Shown here in pieces: positions 9,401 to 18,031 of a DNA stretch of 64,000 bases. The stretch spans positions 62,001 through 126,000 of the forward strand of contig CAJUNT010000004.1 of NCBI GenBank assembly GCA_910587735.1, in the 5' to 3' direction. Source of the stretch: an uncultured Clostridia bacterium (lineage in GTDB: Bacteria > Bacillota > Clostridia > Lachnospirales > Anaerotignaceae). The notes under the pieces are model-generated. The model worked only from the letters and a program-made list of their open reading frames with translations, did no database searches and was not told the DNA's origin. Positions within the stretch are counted from its first letter, which is position 1. Each line of letters starts with the position of its first letter. Both the position numbers and the translations under genes were made by a program.

Positions 9401-9857
9401 GTCAATACAATATTTAACAACAGTATACAGGTATAAAAAACAGTATAGTTATCATACTATATTTATGATAACAGGATTTTTATTATATGGTATGTTAGGT
9501 TGGATAATGGAAATTTTATGGACAGGACTGCATTCTCTGTTGAAAAAGGATTATTCTCTTATGGGACAAACTTCTCTTTGGATGTTTCCTATATATGGTA
9601 CAGCAGTATTTTTAGAGCCACTATTTCTTTTTTTAGCAGATGTTCCGCCAGTGGTTAGAGGAGGGATATATATGATATGCATTTATATGGCAGAATATGC
9701 CTCTGGTTGGGGATTACAAAGAGTTGCAGGTGTGTGTCCTTGGGATTACAGTGAAAGTAAATATCATGTAAATGGCTTGATACGATTAGATTATGCGCCA
9801 GTGTGGTTTACAGTAGGATTATTTTTTGAAAGTATTTTCTATCATTTTTTATATTAA
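9399..9857 (+). CDS. Putative ABC-transporter-type membrane protein (CmpB-like family)
   Basis: About 152 residues with four hydrophobic segments. Motifs FLLYGMLGWIMEILWTG, WMFPIYGTAVFLEPLF and CPWDYSESKYHVNGLIRLDY match the small membrane family annotated as putative ABC transporter type IV (CmpB); its biochemical role is not established. The start is uncertain: an ATG at 9399 lies at the edge of the palindrome with no Shine-Dalgarno, and an internal ATG at 9466 would remove about 22 residues. The frame extends upstream into padR, which I take as chance. It diverges from padR, so the two sides may share control. Confidence 0.7.
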   Translation: MSIQYLTTVYRYKKQYSYHTIFMITGFLLYGMLGWIMEILWTGLHSLLKKDYSLMGQTSLWMFPIYGTAVFLEPLFLFLADVPPVVRGGIYMICIYMAEYASGWGLQRVAGVCPWDYSESKYHVNGLIRLDYAPVWFTVGLFFESIFYHFLY

Positions 9858-9885
9858 GACATTAGAGTTTGCTCTAATGTCTTAA
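9855..9885 (+). terminator. Intrinsic terminator after CmpB-like gene
   Basis: TAAGACATTAGAG (9855-9867) pairs perfectly with CTCTAATGTCTTA (9872-9884) over a TTTG loop; the stop codon of the upstream gene is the first triplet of the stem. An AT-rich tail with a T-run follows. Confidence 0.8.
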
Positions 9886-9973
9886 TATTTTCAGACAAGC
9901 ATTAAAATTATGCGTATACTATTACATAGTGTATTTTATGCAGTAAAATCATAATTATGTAAGGAGGGTCATT

Positions 9974-11851
9974 ATGCCATCAGGGAATCAACAAAAAAAC
10001 AGTAATCAAAATGATGTAAAAATGCTTATCAGTTTTATTATTATGGCAGTGATATTTACATCTATATTTAATATTTTTGTATCATCTATAACAATGAGAA
10101 GAGCAACAGAAATTACGTATACACAATTTTTAACTATGCTTGAAAATAAGCAAGTAGATACTGTGGAAATACAATCTGACCGTTTGGTGATTACAGAAAA
10201 GCCAGAACAAAATAATGAAGTAGGATTTTATACGAATATAGGAAAACAATATTATACAGGTATTGTAAACGACCCTGTATTAACAGATAGAATTATAAAA
10301 GCAGGCGCAACACAATATCGTGAAGTACAAAATAATTCTCCTATTATTACATTTTTGGCTTCGTGGGCATTACCGTTTTTATTAATTTATATTATTTCTG
10401 GTTTGATTATTCGTTCTGTGAGTAAAAAAATGGGCGGTGTAGGCGGTCCTATGAGCTTTGGTAAAAATACAGCAAAAATTTATGCGCAAAAGGAAACAGG
10501 CATCACATTTGCAGATGTAGCAGGACAAGAAGAAGCAAAGGAATCATTGAGAGAAATTGTTGACTTTTTACATCAGCCTGAAAAATATACAGAAATTGGT
10601 GCAAAACTACCTAAGGGCGCATTGCTTGTAGGACCTCCAGGAACAGGAAAAACATTGCTTGCAAAAGCAGTTGCTGGAGAGGCAAATGTTCCTTTTTATT
10701 CTCTTTCAGGTTCTGATTTTGTAGAAATGTTTGTGGGTGTAGGGGCTTCTCGTGTAAGAGATTTGTTCAAGCAAGCACTAGAAAATGCACCTTGTATTGT
10801 GTTTATAGATGAAATTGATGCAATCGGAAAAAGTCGTGATAATCAAATGGGAAGTAATGACGAAAGAGAACAGACATTAAATCAATTACTTTCGGAAATG
10901 GACGGTTTCGACGCTTCTAAAGGTGTTGTAATATTGGGAGCAACAAATAGACCAGAGGTATTGGATAAGGCACTTTTACGTCCTGGACGTTTTGACAGAA
11001 GGGTAATAGTAGACAAACCAGATTTAAAAGGTAGAGAAGATATATTGAAAGTACACAGTAAAGACGTTAAATTGAGTAATGATGTTGATTTACATCAAAT
11101 TGCATTAGGTACAAGTGGTGCAGCTGGTGCAGATTTGGCTAATATTGTAAATGAGGCAGCATTGCGTGCGGTACGCTTTGGAAAAGATAGAGTGGAACAG
11201 AATGACATGATGGAAGCAGTAGAAATTATTATAGCAGGGCAGGAGAAAAAAGATCGTATTATGACAGAAAGCGAAAGAAAAATTGTAGCATATCATGAGG
11301 TAGGACACGCTTTAGCTACTGCACTGCAAAAAAATACACAGCCAGTACAGAAAATTACCATTGTACCTAGAACAATGGGAGCATTAGGGTATACCATGCA
11401 AATGCCAGAAGAAGAAAAGTATTTAATGAGCAAAGAGGAAATATTAGACCAAATTACAACATATTTAGCTGGACGTGCAGCAGAGGAAGTTATATTTCAT
11501 ACTGCTACAACAGGTGCATCTAATGATATTGAAAAAGCAACAGAATTAGCAAGAAATATGGTTGCACAATATGGCATGAGTGAAAAATTTGATATGGTAG
11601 GACTAGAAAGCATACAAAATAAATATTTAGATGGCAGAAATGTAAAAAACTGTGCAGAAACAACTTCTGCTGAGATAGATGAAGAAGTATTGCATATTAT
11701 TAAACAATGCCATAAAAAAGCAATAGAACTTTTGGAGCAAAATCAAAATGCGCTTCATAATATTGCAAAATTCTTATTGGAAAAAGAAACTATAACAGGA
11801 AAAGAATTTATGAATTTGTTGGAACAAAGTCGTGAAAAAGAATTGATTTAA
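9974..11851 (+). CDS. ftsH: ATP-dependent zinc metalloprotease FtsH
   Basis: FtsH is the membrane-bound AAA+ protease that degrades misfolded membrane proteins and regulators. The 625-residue product has two N-terminal membrane helices (about residues 16-36 and 117-138) flanking an extracytoplasmic segment, Walker A GPPGTGKTLLAKA near 218, Walker B CIVFIDEIDAIG, the second region of homology LDKALLRPGRFDRR, and zinc site HEVGH near 440. Length is normal. The start follows AAGGAGGGTCATT. It stands alone between terminators rather than beside tilS/hpt, so it is either the housekeeping copy relocated or a second copy; the window cannot decide. Confidence 0.96.
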   Translation: MPSGNQQKNSNQNDVKMLISFIIMAVIFTSIFNIFVSSITMRRATEITYTQFLTMLENKQVDTVEIQSDRLVITEKPEQNNEVGFYTNIGKQYYTGIVNDPVLTDRIIKAGATQYREVQNNSPIITFLASWALPFLLIYIISGLIIRSVSKKMGGVGGPMSFGKNTAKIYAQKETGITFADVAGQEEAKESLREIVDFLHQPEKYTEIGAKLPKGALLVGPPGTGKTLLAKAVAGEANVPFYSLSGSDFVEMFVGVGASRVRDLFKQALENAPCIVFIDEIDAIGKSRDNQMGSNDEREQTLNQLLSEMDGFDASKGVVILGATNRPEVLDKALLRPGRFDRRVIVDKPDLKGREDILKVHSKDVKLSNDVDLHQIALGTSGAAGADLANIVNEAALRAVRFGKDRVEQNDMMEAVEIIIAGQEKKDRIMTESERKIVAYHEVGHALATALQKNTQPVQKITIVPRTMGALGYTMQMPEEEKYLMSKEEILDQITTYLAGRAAEEVIFHTATTGASNDIEKATELARNMVAQYGMSEKFDMVGLESIQNKYLDGRNVKNCAETTSAEIDEEVLHIIKQCHKKAIELLEQNQNALHNIAKFLLEKETITGKEFMNLLEQSREKELI

Positions 11852-11889
11852 CAAGGAATGACTTTAGTTTTTCCAGTAAAGTTTTTTGT

Positions 11890-11914
11890 CACACTTTTTT
11901 TTCAAAAAAGTGTG
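11890..11914 (+). terminator. Hairpin downstream of ftsH
   Basis: CACACTTTTTT (11890-11900) pairs with AAAAAAGTGTG (11904-11914) over a 3-nt loop, about 40 bp after ftsH. There is no T-tract on the plus side, so it may stabilise the 3' end rather than terminate. Confidence 0.5.
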
Positions 11915-11950
11915 GATAGCGTTTACAAAAAAGACTTTATTGACAAACTG

Positions 11951-11979
11951 ATGCACCTAAATAAAATATTTAGGTGCAT
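11951..11979. terminator. Terminator between ftsH and YciI-like gene
   Basis: ATGCACCTAAATA (11951-11963) pairs perfectly with TATTTAGGTGCAT (11967-11979) over AAA. It lies between convergent genes and probably serves ftsH. Confidence 0.65.
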
Positions 11980-12072
11980 TTAGTATGTCCATTAAAGTAA
12001 AGAGAGAAACAGCTTATTTCATATGTTTAACAGCTTAAAAGTTTTTGTTTTTATTAGGGAAATTGTAATTGA

Positions 12073-12369
12073 TTATTTTGTTTCTTCCATAATTGTTTTA
12101 AATAATTCTAATGATTTAGAAGGTATAAACTCTATTATTTCATATTGAGCAATTTGTTGTTTAAAAAATGGGTCTTCTTTTATAATCTGTTCTGCTTCTT
12201 GTTTTGTAGCACAATTACAAAGAATAATTCCCCCTGTTCGTGGAACTTTTCTTCCAGAACAAATAAACTTTTTGTTAGTATAATACTTTTCTAAATATTG
12301 AATATGTTCTGATAAAAATTGTTCTACTTCTGAAATTGGTTTGATATAATTTAAACTAAAAATAAACAT
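12073..12369 (-). CDS. YciI-like protein
   Basis: A 98-residue soluble protein resembling the YciI/YCII ferredoxin-like fold family: N-terminal strand FIFSLNYIKP, helix HIQYLEKYYTNKKFICSGRK, then TGGIILCNCATKQEAEQIIK and DPFFKQQIAQYEIIEF. YciI proteins are small dimers of poorly defined catalytic role. It lies 55 bp downstream of the hydratase on the same strand with its own Shine-Dalgarno (GGAGGC), so the two are probably co-transcribed. Confidence 0.78.
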   Translation of the reverse strand: MFIFSLNYIKPISEVEQFLSEHIQYLEKYYTNKKFICSGRKVPRTGGIILCNCATKQEAEQIIKEDPFFKQQIAQYEIIEFIPSKSLELFKTIMEETK

Positions 12370-12424
12370 ATTAAGCCTCCTGGAAAAATGTATTATGAAA
12401 ATTTCATATTAATAATTGTATTGT

Positions 12425-14713
12425 TTATGCTTCTTTATAAAAATTAATTAAACAGCCAGAAAGTATAATTTTTCTTTCATCATCTGTTAAATCTCCTAAT
12501 TTTAATGTAAATTGATTCATATTTTTACCTACAACATAGGCAGTAATTTCAGATTGTTTTTGCATAATAATATTGCGTATGTTTGGCATAAATATATAAT
12601 CTCCGTTCTCAAAAGGTAATTCTTTTTGTTCCAATAATAATGGCAACATACCCCAGTTAATCAGATTAGAGCGATAACGCTTTGTAGCGTATTCACTTGC
12701 AATATTTGCCCAACCGCCTAATACTTTTTGACAGCTTGCCGCTTGTTCTCTTGCAGAACCGTCACCAGGCTTTACAGCATAAATTGTAGAACCAATTCCA
12801 GTATCTTTTTCATTGATATCAAATTGCTTTTGTATTGTTTCAAATACTTCTTTTAATTCTGTATACACTTCTGTAGGAGCATTTCCGGTAATACGTGCTT
12901 TTTCAGCTTTTTGTACTTCTTTTGCACGTCCTACATAAGCGGGGTCTTTTCTGGATAATGTAAATTCTGCCAGCCCAAGAGGATTGGAACGATAAGAAGA
13001 TGTTTCTCCAGAAGGAATTAATTCATCTGTTGTTGTAACGGGGTCTGTAATAACAGATACCACTTTTAATAAGATATTTTCTGTTAAATTGCTCATAGCA
13101 GGCCAGTCTGTAATATTAGGACCAAATTTTAACTCTGTGGCACTATCAGGAGCATTAAAACCAAAATAACAACGATTTTTGTAAATATCACCATTAAAAT
13201 GATATTCTGGGTGAGTATATGTTACATCAATATCTGTTGCAGGTGTCAGTTTTCCTTTGTTTACAGCAGTTGCAGCAATAGAACGAGCGTCCATTAAAGC
13301 AACAGAGGCAATTTGTCCATTTGTAATTTTAGAACCTTCTCTATTAGGGAAGTTTCTTGTAGAATGACGAATACTTAAACAATTATTTGCAGGCACATCT
13401 CCAGCACCAAAACATGGACCACAAAAAGCAGAGCGTACTGTTGTGCCAGAAATCATAATATCTGCAATCGCTCCATTTTCAGCAAGATTAACAAATACAG
13501 GTTGACTGGAAGGGTATACACTTAACGCAAATTCATCTGTACCAATAGAATGAGATTTTAATATATCTCTTGCGTCGCATATATTTTCATAAGTACCACC
13601 CGCACACCCAGCAATAACACCTTGCTCTACATATAATGCACCGTTTTTCACTTTATCTTTTAATGTAAATGTAATTTTGTCACTGTCAAGCTGTTTTTTA
13701 CCTGTTTTTTCTACCTCGTCTAATATATCCATTAAATTAGCGTTTAATTCTTCTATGGTATATACATTGCTTGGGTGGAAAGGCATAGCAATCATAGGAC
13801 GGATTTTAGATAAATCTACTTCTATCATACCATCATAATATGCAATTTCTCCTGGTTGTTGTAGTGTGTATTCTTCTTTGCGTCCATGAATTTCATACCA
13901 CTGTTTTACTTTATCATCTGTTTTCCATACAGAAGAAAGACAAGTTGTTTCTGTTGTCATAACATCAATGCCATTGCGATAATCTACACTGATATTTTCT
14001 ATACCGTCGCCAAAAAATTCCATGACTTTATTTTTCACATAACCTTTTTCAAATACTGCACCAATGATAGCAAGTGCAACATCTTGTGGACCTACTCCTG
14101 GAATTGGCTTTCCAGTTAAATAAACACCTACTACTTCAGGGCGGTCAATATCATATGTTTTACATAAAAGCTGTTTTACCAGTTCTGGACCACCTTCACC
14201 TATTGCCATAGTACCCAATGCACCATAACGTGTATGACTGTCTGAACCTAATATCATTTTGCCTACGCCACTCATCATTTCCCTCATATATTGATGAATA
14301 ACTGCTTGATGTGCAGGAACATAGATACCGCCATATTTTTTAGCACAAGATAGACCAAACAAATGGTCATCTTCGTTAATAGTGCCACCTACGGCACAAA
14401 GAGAATTGTGACAGTTTGTTAATACATAAGGCATAGGAAATTTTTCTAAACCGCTTGCACGAGCAGTTTGTACAATGCCAACATATGTAATATCATGAGA
14501 AGCCATTCTGTCAAAACGGATTTTTAAATGTTCCATATTTCCAGATGTGTTATGATTTTTTAATATATTATAAGTCATTGTGTTTTGTAGAGCTTGTTGT
14601 TTAGAAATTTCATTTCCCATTTTTTGTTTTAATATTGCAGCAGCGTTTTCATCATCTGCTATGATTTCATTACCATTTAATAAATATGCACCACTATTAT
14701 AAAGTTTTATCAT
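12425..14713 (-). CDS. Aconitase-family hydratase (YbhJ-like)
   Basis: A 762-residue member of the aconitase superfamily, which uses a [4Fe-4S] cluster to isomerise or hydrate organic acids. Recognisable elements: GKMILGSDSHTRYGALGTMA, CAGGTYENICDARD, FCGPCFGAGDVPANN (with the CxxC expected of cluster ligands) and ending with the swivelling domain (ASEYATKRYRSNLINWGMLP). The composition fits the YbhJ/hydratase branch rather than TCA-cycle AcnA, so the substrate is unknown. I start at the ATG at 14713, which follows AGGAGGAAATATAAA; the frame extends further upstream but without a Shine-Dalgarno and through the promoter. Confidence 0.87.
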   Translation of the reverse strand: MIKLYNSGAYLLNGNEIIADDENAAAILKQKMGNEISKQQALQNTMTYNILKNHNTSGNMEHLKIRFDRMASHDITYVGIVQTARASGLEKFPMPYVLTNCHNSLCAVGGTINEDDHLFGLSCAKKYGGIYVPAHQAVIHQYMREMMSGVGKMILGSDSHTRYGALGTMAIGEGGPELVKQLLCKTYDIDRPEVVGVYLTGKPIPGVGPQDVALAIIGAVFEKGYVKNKVMEFFGDGIENISVDYRNGIDVMTTETTCLSSVWKTDDKVKQWYEIHGRKEEYTLQQPGEIAYYDGMIEVDLSKIRPMIAMPFHPSNVYTIEELNANLMDILDEVEKTGKKQLDSDKITFTLKDKVKNGALYVEQGVIAGCAGGTYENICDARDILKSHSIGTDEFALSVYPSSQPVFVNLAENGAIADIMISGTTVRSAFCGPCFGAGDVPANNCLSIRHSTRNFPNREGSKITNGQIASVALMDARSIAATAVNKGKLTPATDIDVTYTHPEYHFNGDIYKNRCYFGFNAPDSATELKFGPNITDWPAMSNLTENILLKVVSVITDPVTTTDELIPSGETSSYRSNPLGLAEFTLSRKDPAYVGRAKEVQKAEKARITGNAPTEVYTELKEVFETIQKQFDINEKDTGIGSTIYAVKPGDGSAREQAASCQKVLGGWANIASEYATKRYRSNLINWGMLPLLLEQKELPFENGDYIFMPNIRNIIMQKQSEITAYVVGKNMNQFTLKLGDLTDDERKIILSGCLINFYKEA

Positions 14714-14750
14714 TTTATATTTCCTCCTTTGTCTAAAAATGATATGTTTT

Positions 14751-14779
14751 ATTATAGAGAAATTGCTCTCATTTGTAAA
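14751..14779 (-). promoter_or_regulatory. Promoter for the aconitase-family gene
   Basis: On the minus strand: -35 TTTACA (14774-14779), 17-nt spacer, -10 TATAAT (14751-14756). The predicted start of transcription is about 30 nt before the chosen ATG. Confidence 0.7.
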
Positions 14780-14792
14780 TAGAAAACCATTC

Positions 14793-14821
14793 TTGACATC
14801 TTTATATATTGACAGTATTAT
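14793..14821 (+). promoter_or_regulatory. Promoter for the 105-residue orphan gene
   Basis: -35 TTGACA (14793-14798), 17-nt spacer, -10 TATTAT (14816-14821), about 48 bp before the start codon. It lies back to back with the promoter of the divergent hydratase, 13 bp apart. Confidence 0.7.
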
Positions 14822-14868
14822 ATGATTGTAATAGTATGAAAATAATATATTGATATTGAGGTAAGAAA

Positions 14869-15186
14869 ATGAAATATTTTGTATCGGAAATTTTTTCTGA
14901 ACCAGAGCGATGGGGACTTCGTGGTGACCCATTTTTGTGGGAATATTTAAAAAATTATTATATAACTATTGAAATTCCATATTCTGTTGAAAGTTTAAAA
15001 AAGGATATTATGCAAATATTTAAAAATTTTACAGGAGAATTTCCAAAGACAGAAAAGATATATTTTGTTGAAGAATTTGCTAAAACTCATGTTGGTATGT
15101 CCACAGGAAAATTAAGTGGTACTTTTTGGATAAATGAAGCAATACCTATGTTGTCTGAACGACTAGAAAAAATAAATAAACTTTAA
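14869..15186 (+). CDS. Small conserved-looking protein of unknown function
   Basis: 105 residues, no signal peptide or membrane segment. Start ATG follows GAGGTAAGAAA, and it has its own promoter and terminator, so it is very likely real. The N-terminal ERWGLRGDPFLWEYLKNYY and the central VGMSTGKLSGTFWINEAIP are rich in Gly, Trp and aromatic residues, suggesting a compact folded domain. I do not recognise the family and assign no function. Confidence 0.75.
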   Translation: MKYFVSEIFSEPERWGLRGDPFLWEYLKNYYITIEIPYSVESLKKDIMQIFKNFTGEFPKTEKIYFVEEFAKTHVGMSTGKLSGTFWINEAIPMLSERLEKINKL

Positions 15187-15193
15187 AAAAGCA

Positions 15194-15236
15194 TGTTCTG
15201 AAAGCTATGGCGTAACTTTTAGAACACACTTTTTGT
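15194..15236 (+). terminator. Terminator after orphan gene
   Basis: TGTTCTGAAAG (15194-15204) pairs with CTTTTAGAACA (15216-15226), one G-T wobble, followed by a short T-run. Confidence 0.7.
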
Positions 15237-15291
15237 ATAGGGAGTGTTTTTTATGCTGTTAATATCAGCTTTTTAGTAAGTGATGCTTATT

Positions 15292-16062
15292 TTATTCTAC
15301 TACAGTGTTTTTCGGGTCTACTGTAACACCATCTTTTGCAATAGAAAAGTCTACATGTTCGCCTAATGCTACACTGTATTTTGTAGGCTCTGCTACGAAA
15401 CCAATTTCTTGTCCTTTTTTTACTTTATCTCCTTCTTTGACTACTACATCCTCTTGCAACTGGCTGTATGTAGTCTGCCAGCCATTACCATGATTCAATA
15501 CTACTGTGATACCTCTTTCATCATCTGTTTTTACACTTTCTACTGTGCCGTCTTCTGACGCTTTTACAGATTCCCCTTTTTTTGCACCGATAGAAATATG
15601 GTCATTTGTGCGATATTGGTCTAATGTTGCATCATATATTGCATGGTCTGCACTATAATCCATAACAATATTACCTGCTAACGGCATAACAAAAAGAGGT
15701 TCGCTTTCAAAAATACTAGCTTGCTGTGTATTTTGTTGTTCTTCTGTCTGTTGTTTTTCTGTTTGTGGTTTCACTTCCTCTTTTACAACAGCAGCACTTT
15801 CTAAAGGCTGTTGTTGTTGTGCTGAAACAGTTTCTGTTTCTTGTTGTTCAGAACTATCGTATTGATATTCCCTTTCTTCAACAGCTTCCTGCAATGCCGG
15901 TGTTTGATTTACAATTACTTGATGTGCGGCTTGTTCTGTTTGTTGGGGTGTTGTAGTAGATGGCACTGGTGTTTTATCTCTGCCGGCAAAATAATAAATT
16001 CCTCCAGCGATTACCACAACGGCAAGACAGCCCCACAGTATACGATAATAATTTTTATTCAT
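15292..16062 (-). CDS. spoIIQ: SpoIIQ-like sporulation protein with degenerate LytM/M23 domain
   Basis: 256 residues: an N-terminal membrane anchor (about 9-25), a Gln/Glu/Thr-rich linker, then an M23/LytM domain (from FVMPLAGNIVMDYS to the end). SpoIIQ sits in the forespore membrane and pairs with mother-cell SpoIIIAH to form the engulfment channel. The usual zinc ligands seem lost: the HxxxD site reads TNDHIS, the HxH site reads HVD, and the conserved His after HGNGW..YS is Gln. A structural, non-hydrolytic role is therefore inferred. The start follows GGAGGTGTTACACAC. It is 45 bp downstream of spoIID in one operon, the common clostridial order. Confidence 0.8.
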   Translation of the reverse strand: MNKNYYRILWGCLAVVVIAGGIYYFAGRDKTPVPSTTTPQQTEQAAHQVIVNQTPALQEAVEEREYQYDSSEQQETETVSAQQQQPLESAAVVKEEVKPQTEKQQTEEQQNTQQASIFESEPLFVMPLAGNIVMDYSADHAIYDATLDQYRTNDHISIGAKKGESVKASEDGTVESVKTDDERGITVVLNHGNGWQTTYSQLQEDVVVKEGDKVKKGQEIGFVAEPTKYSVALGEHVDFSIAKDGVTVDPKNTVVE

Positions 16063-16107
16063 GTGTGTAACACCTCCAGCAATAGTATTGCCCGAAGGAA
16101 TCCTTTT

Positions 16108-17085
16108 TTATTCAGAAAAAGCATTTTTTGCTGTATATGTAGAAAAAGAAATATCAGTATAATAATGTTCCAATATTTGCCGATATGTTTTACCTTGTTT
16201 TGCCATAAATTCTGCACCATATTGACTCATACCAGCACCATGTCCATAACCTTTTGTTGTAAAAGTAATATTATTATTTTCTATATTAATTGTAAAATTC
16301 GCACTACGTAAATTTAGTATTTCTCGCACTTCTCTGCCTGTTAATGTTTTGTTTCCTATTTGCATTTTTTGAACATATCCCGCAGGAGAACAGCTTTGTA
16401 TATAAATTTGCTGAGGAAGTGTTTGCTCATTTAGTATAAAATCATTATATTTATTACAAAAGCGTTTTAGCACTTCATCATAAGTAAAACAAATGCTTGT
16501 TTCAAAATTAGGTGCATTGATGTCTAAACTGCTGTCTACACTTTTTAGATAGGGGATTTCCTTTTGCCATACATTTTCTGCGGATTCTGTTTTTCCTCCA
16601 CTTTCTGCATGAAATACTGCTAATATTGGCTCATTGTCATATACCATAATTTCGCCTTTGGTATCTTCAACAGCTTCATTTATATGATTATAATATTCTT
16701 CAAAATGGTTTTTCCATTTTTGTTTCATTTCATCAACTGTAATATATGCTTGTCCGATGTCATAGCTAATGGTATTTGTGTTCATTTCTTTCATTTTATG
16801 TACAGCATAAGTTCGAGCAGAAACAGCTTGTGCTTTGAGTGCCTCTTTTTCAAAAAGAGCAGGCATTTCCGCAGCAACAACACCTTTGACATATTCTTCT
16901 AATTCGTTTGTATGATATCGTACCACTTCAGGAGAGGCAAGTTCTCCTTCTGTTTCTGTGGTTTGTATTTCATTTGTATTTTTGGAATGGTAAGAACAAT
17001 ATGTAATCATTGCAGGCAATATGATGATAGCAATTATAATATAAATAAAAATTGTAAAAATCATTTTTTTAACCAAAAAAAACAC
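16108..17085 (-). CDS. spoIID: Stage II sporulation protein D (lytic transglycosylase)
   Basis: SpoIID cleaves glycan strands after SpoIIP has removed stem peptides, driving engulfment. The roughly 325-residue protein has an N-terminal membrane helix (about 8-28) and SpoIID motifs: LEEYVKGVVAAEMPALFEKE (with the catalytic-region Glu), ALKAQAVSARTYAV, FHAESGGKTESAENVW, and C-terminal GYGHGAGMSQYGAEFMA. The start is uncertain: GTG at 17085 lies only 1-2 nt after GGAAAGGG; a TTG nine bases downstream and ATG 17064 are alternatives, all before the membrane helix. It is the first gene of a two-gene unit with spoIIQ; a hairpin at 17136 insulates it from the gene upstream. Confidence 0.93.
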   Translation of the reverse strand: MFFLVKKMIFTIFIYIIIAIIILPAMITYCSYHSKNTNEIQTTETEGELASPEVVRYHTNELEEYVKGVVAAEMPALFEKEALKAQAVSARTYAVHKMKEMNTNTISYDIGQAYITVDEMKQKWKNHFEEYYNHINEAVEDTKGEIMVYDNEPILAVFHAESGGKTESAENVWQKEIPYLKSVDSSLDINAPNFETSICFTYDEVLKRFCNKYNDFILNEQTLPQQIYIQSCSPAGYVQKMQIGNKTLTGREVREILNLRSANFTINIENNNITFTTKGYGHGAGMSQYGAEFMAKQGKTYRQILEHYYTDISFSTYTAKNAFSE

Positions 17086-17129
17086 ACCCTTTCCATATAT
17101 TATATGATACTAGAGTGTATTCCATACGA

Positions 17130-17154
17130 AAAAAAGTGTCGGACGTGCCGACAC
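17130..17154 (-). terminator. Terminator of the 57-residue membrane-protein gene
   Basis: GTGTCGG pairs with CCGACAC (17136-17142 and 17148-17154) with a 5-nt loop; read on the minus strand it is followed directly by a run of T, so it ends the small gene and separates it from spoIID. Confidence 0.75.
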
Positions 17155-17194
17155 AATAGTAATGTTGAAAAAATTTTTCATTATCATAAAAAAT

Positions 17195-17368
17195 TTATTT
17201 CTTTTTTAATATGATTGCAACAGCACTTAAAAAAGAAAGTAGTACTAGTCCAGCCGTTACAATAAAATATTTTTGCTGTTCTTCTTTTGTTACATAAACA
17301 CCTTCATATGGGTCTTCATAAATATCTCTTTGTGCCACTCTATAATGTCTTCTTGTATTTTCGTACAT
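17195..17368 (-). CDS. 57-residue single-pass membrane protein
   Basis: A short frame missed by a 60-residue cutoff. The ATG at 17368 follows AAAGGGTGGATTGACT, and the product reads MYENTRRHYRVAQRDIYEDP, then about 14 residues with KEEQQKY, then a clear membrane helix (YFIVTAGLVLLSFLSAVAII) ending LKKK and a TAA. A terminator follows 40 bp on. The basic tail after the helix suggests its C-terminus is cytoplasmic. It lies just upstream of spoIID on the same strand, but the terminator argues for separate transcription. Function unknown; a small sporulation or envelope protein is only a guess. Confidence 0.75.
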   Translation of the reverse strand: MYENTRRHYRVAQRDIYEDPYEGVYVTKEEQQKYFIVTAGLVLLSFLSAVAIILKKK

Positions 17369-17626
17369 AGTCAATCCACCCTTTCAAATTACAATTTTTT
17401 CATATTGATTAATATAGCAAAAAATTTACTACACTACAATCAGTATATGTAGTATAACACAATTTTATAAAAAGCTAAAGTATACATAATATAAAAAATT
17501 AATGTCAATAAAATAATATGACTTATTTTAAATAGAATAGATGGCAGTAACCAAAATTTTATGATTATAAAATAGAAAATTTGATAGCATACTAAAAAAA
17601 AGAATATAGAAAGGAACGAAAACAAT

Positions 17627-18019
17627 ATGAAAAAAGTTATTTTTGGTATTTTTTGTTGCGGTATGATATTGACTGGCTGTCGCTCTAACACATTAGAAAA
17701 TAATCTTTCTCAAATTCGTATTGCAAGAGCAGCAGAATTGGAACAAGGAAAAACAAAATCGGAAAGAGCAAAAGAAATTAAACAAAATATATTACAACTA
17801 AAAGAAATACAACAGGCGGCTGTGATTATAGAGGGAAAAACAGCATTGATAGGATTACGTTTAAAAGAAGATTCACAAAAAGATGTTGTTCGTTTGAAAT
17901 CAGAGGCAGATATATTGGCAAAAGAGGCAGATGAAAATATTGATGGTACAGCAATTACAGCAAATGAAAATATTACTGCTATGATTGAAAAAATGGAAAA
18001 AGAAAGAGAAATATCATAA
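17627..18019 (+). CDS. YhcN/YlaJ-family sporulation lipoprotein
   Basis: 130 residues with a lipoprotein signal peptide (MKKVIFGIFCCGMILTGC, lipobox LTGC, lipidated Cys18). The mature part carries the YhcN/YlaJ pattern: a region QQAAVIIEGKTALIGLRLK followed by VVRLKSEADILAKEADENID, as in spore-associated lipoproteins of the family (inner spore membrane in Bacillus). The start follows AAAGGAACGAAAACA. It stands alone; neighbouring spore genes run on the opposite strand. Family assignment rests on the short central motif, so moderate confidence. Confidence 0.75.
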   Translation: MKKVIFGIFCCGMILTGCRSNTLENNLSQIRIARAAELEQGKTKSERAKEIKQNILQLKEIQQAAVIIEGKTALIGLRLKEDSQKDVVRLKSEADILAKEADENIDGTAITANENITAMIEKMEKEREIS

Positions 18020-18031
18020 TAGCATTGTTTA

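Noticed and set aside
12425..14932. Long form of the hydratase starting at 14932
   Set aside because: The extra N-terminus has no ribosome site and would cover both divergent promoters; ATG 14713 has AGGAGG at proper spacing.
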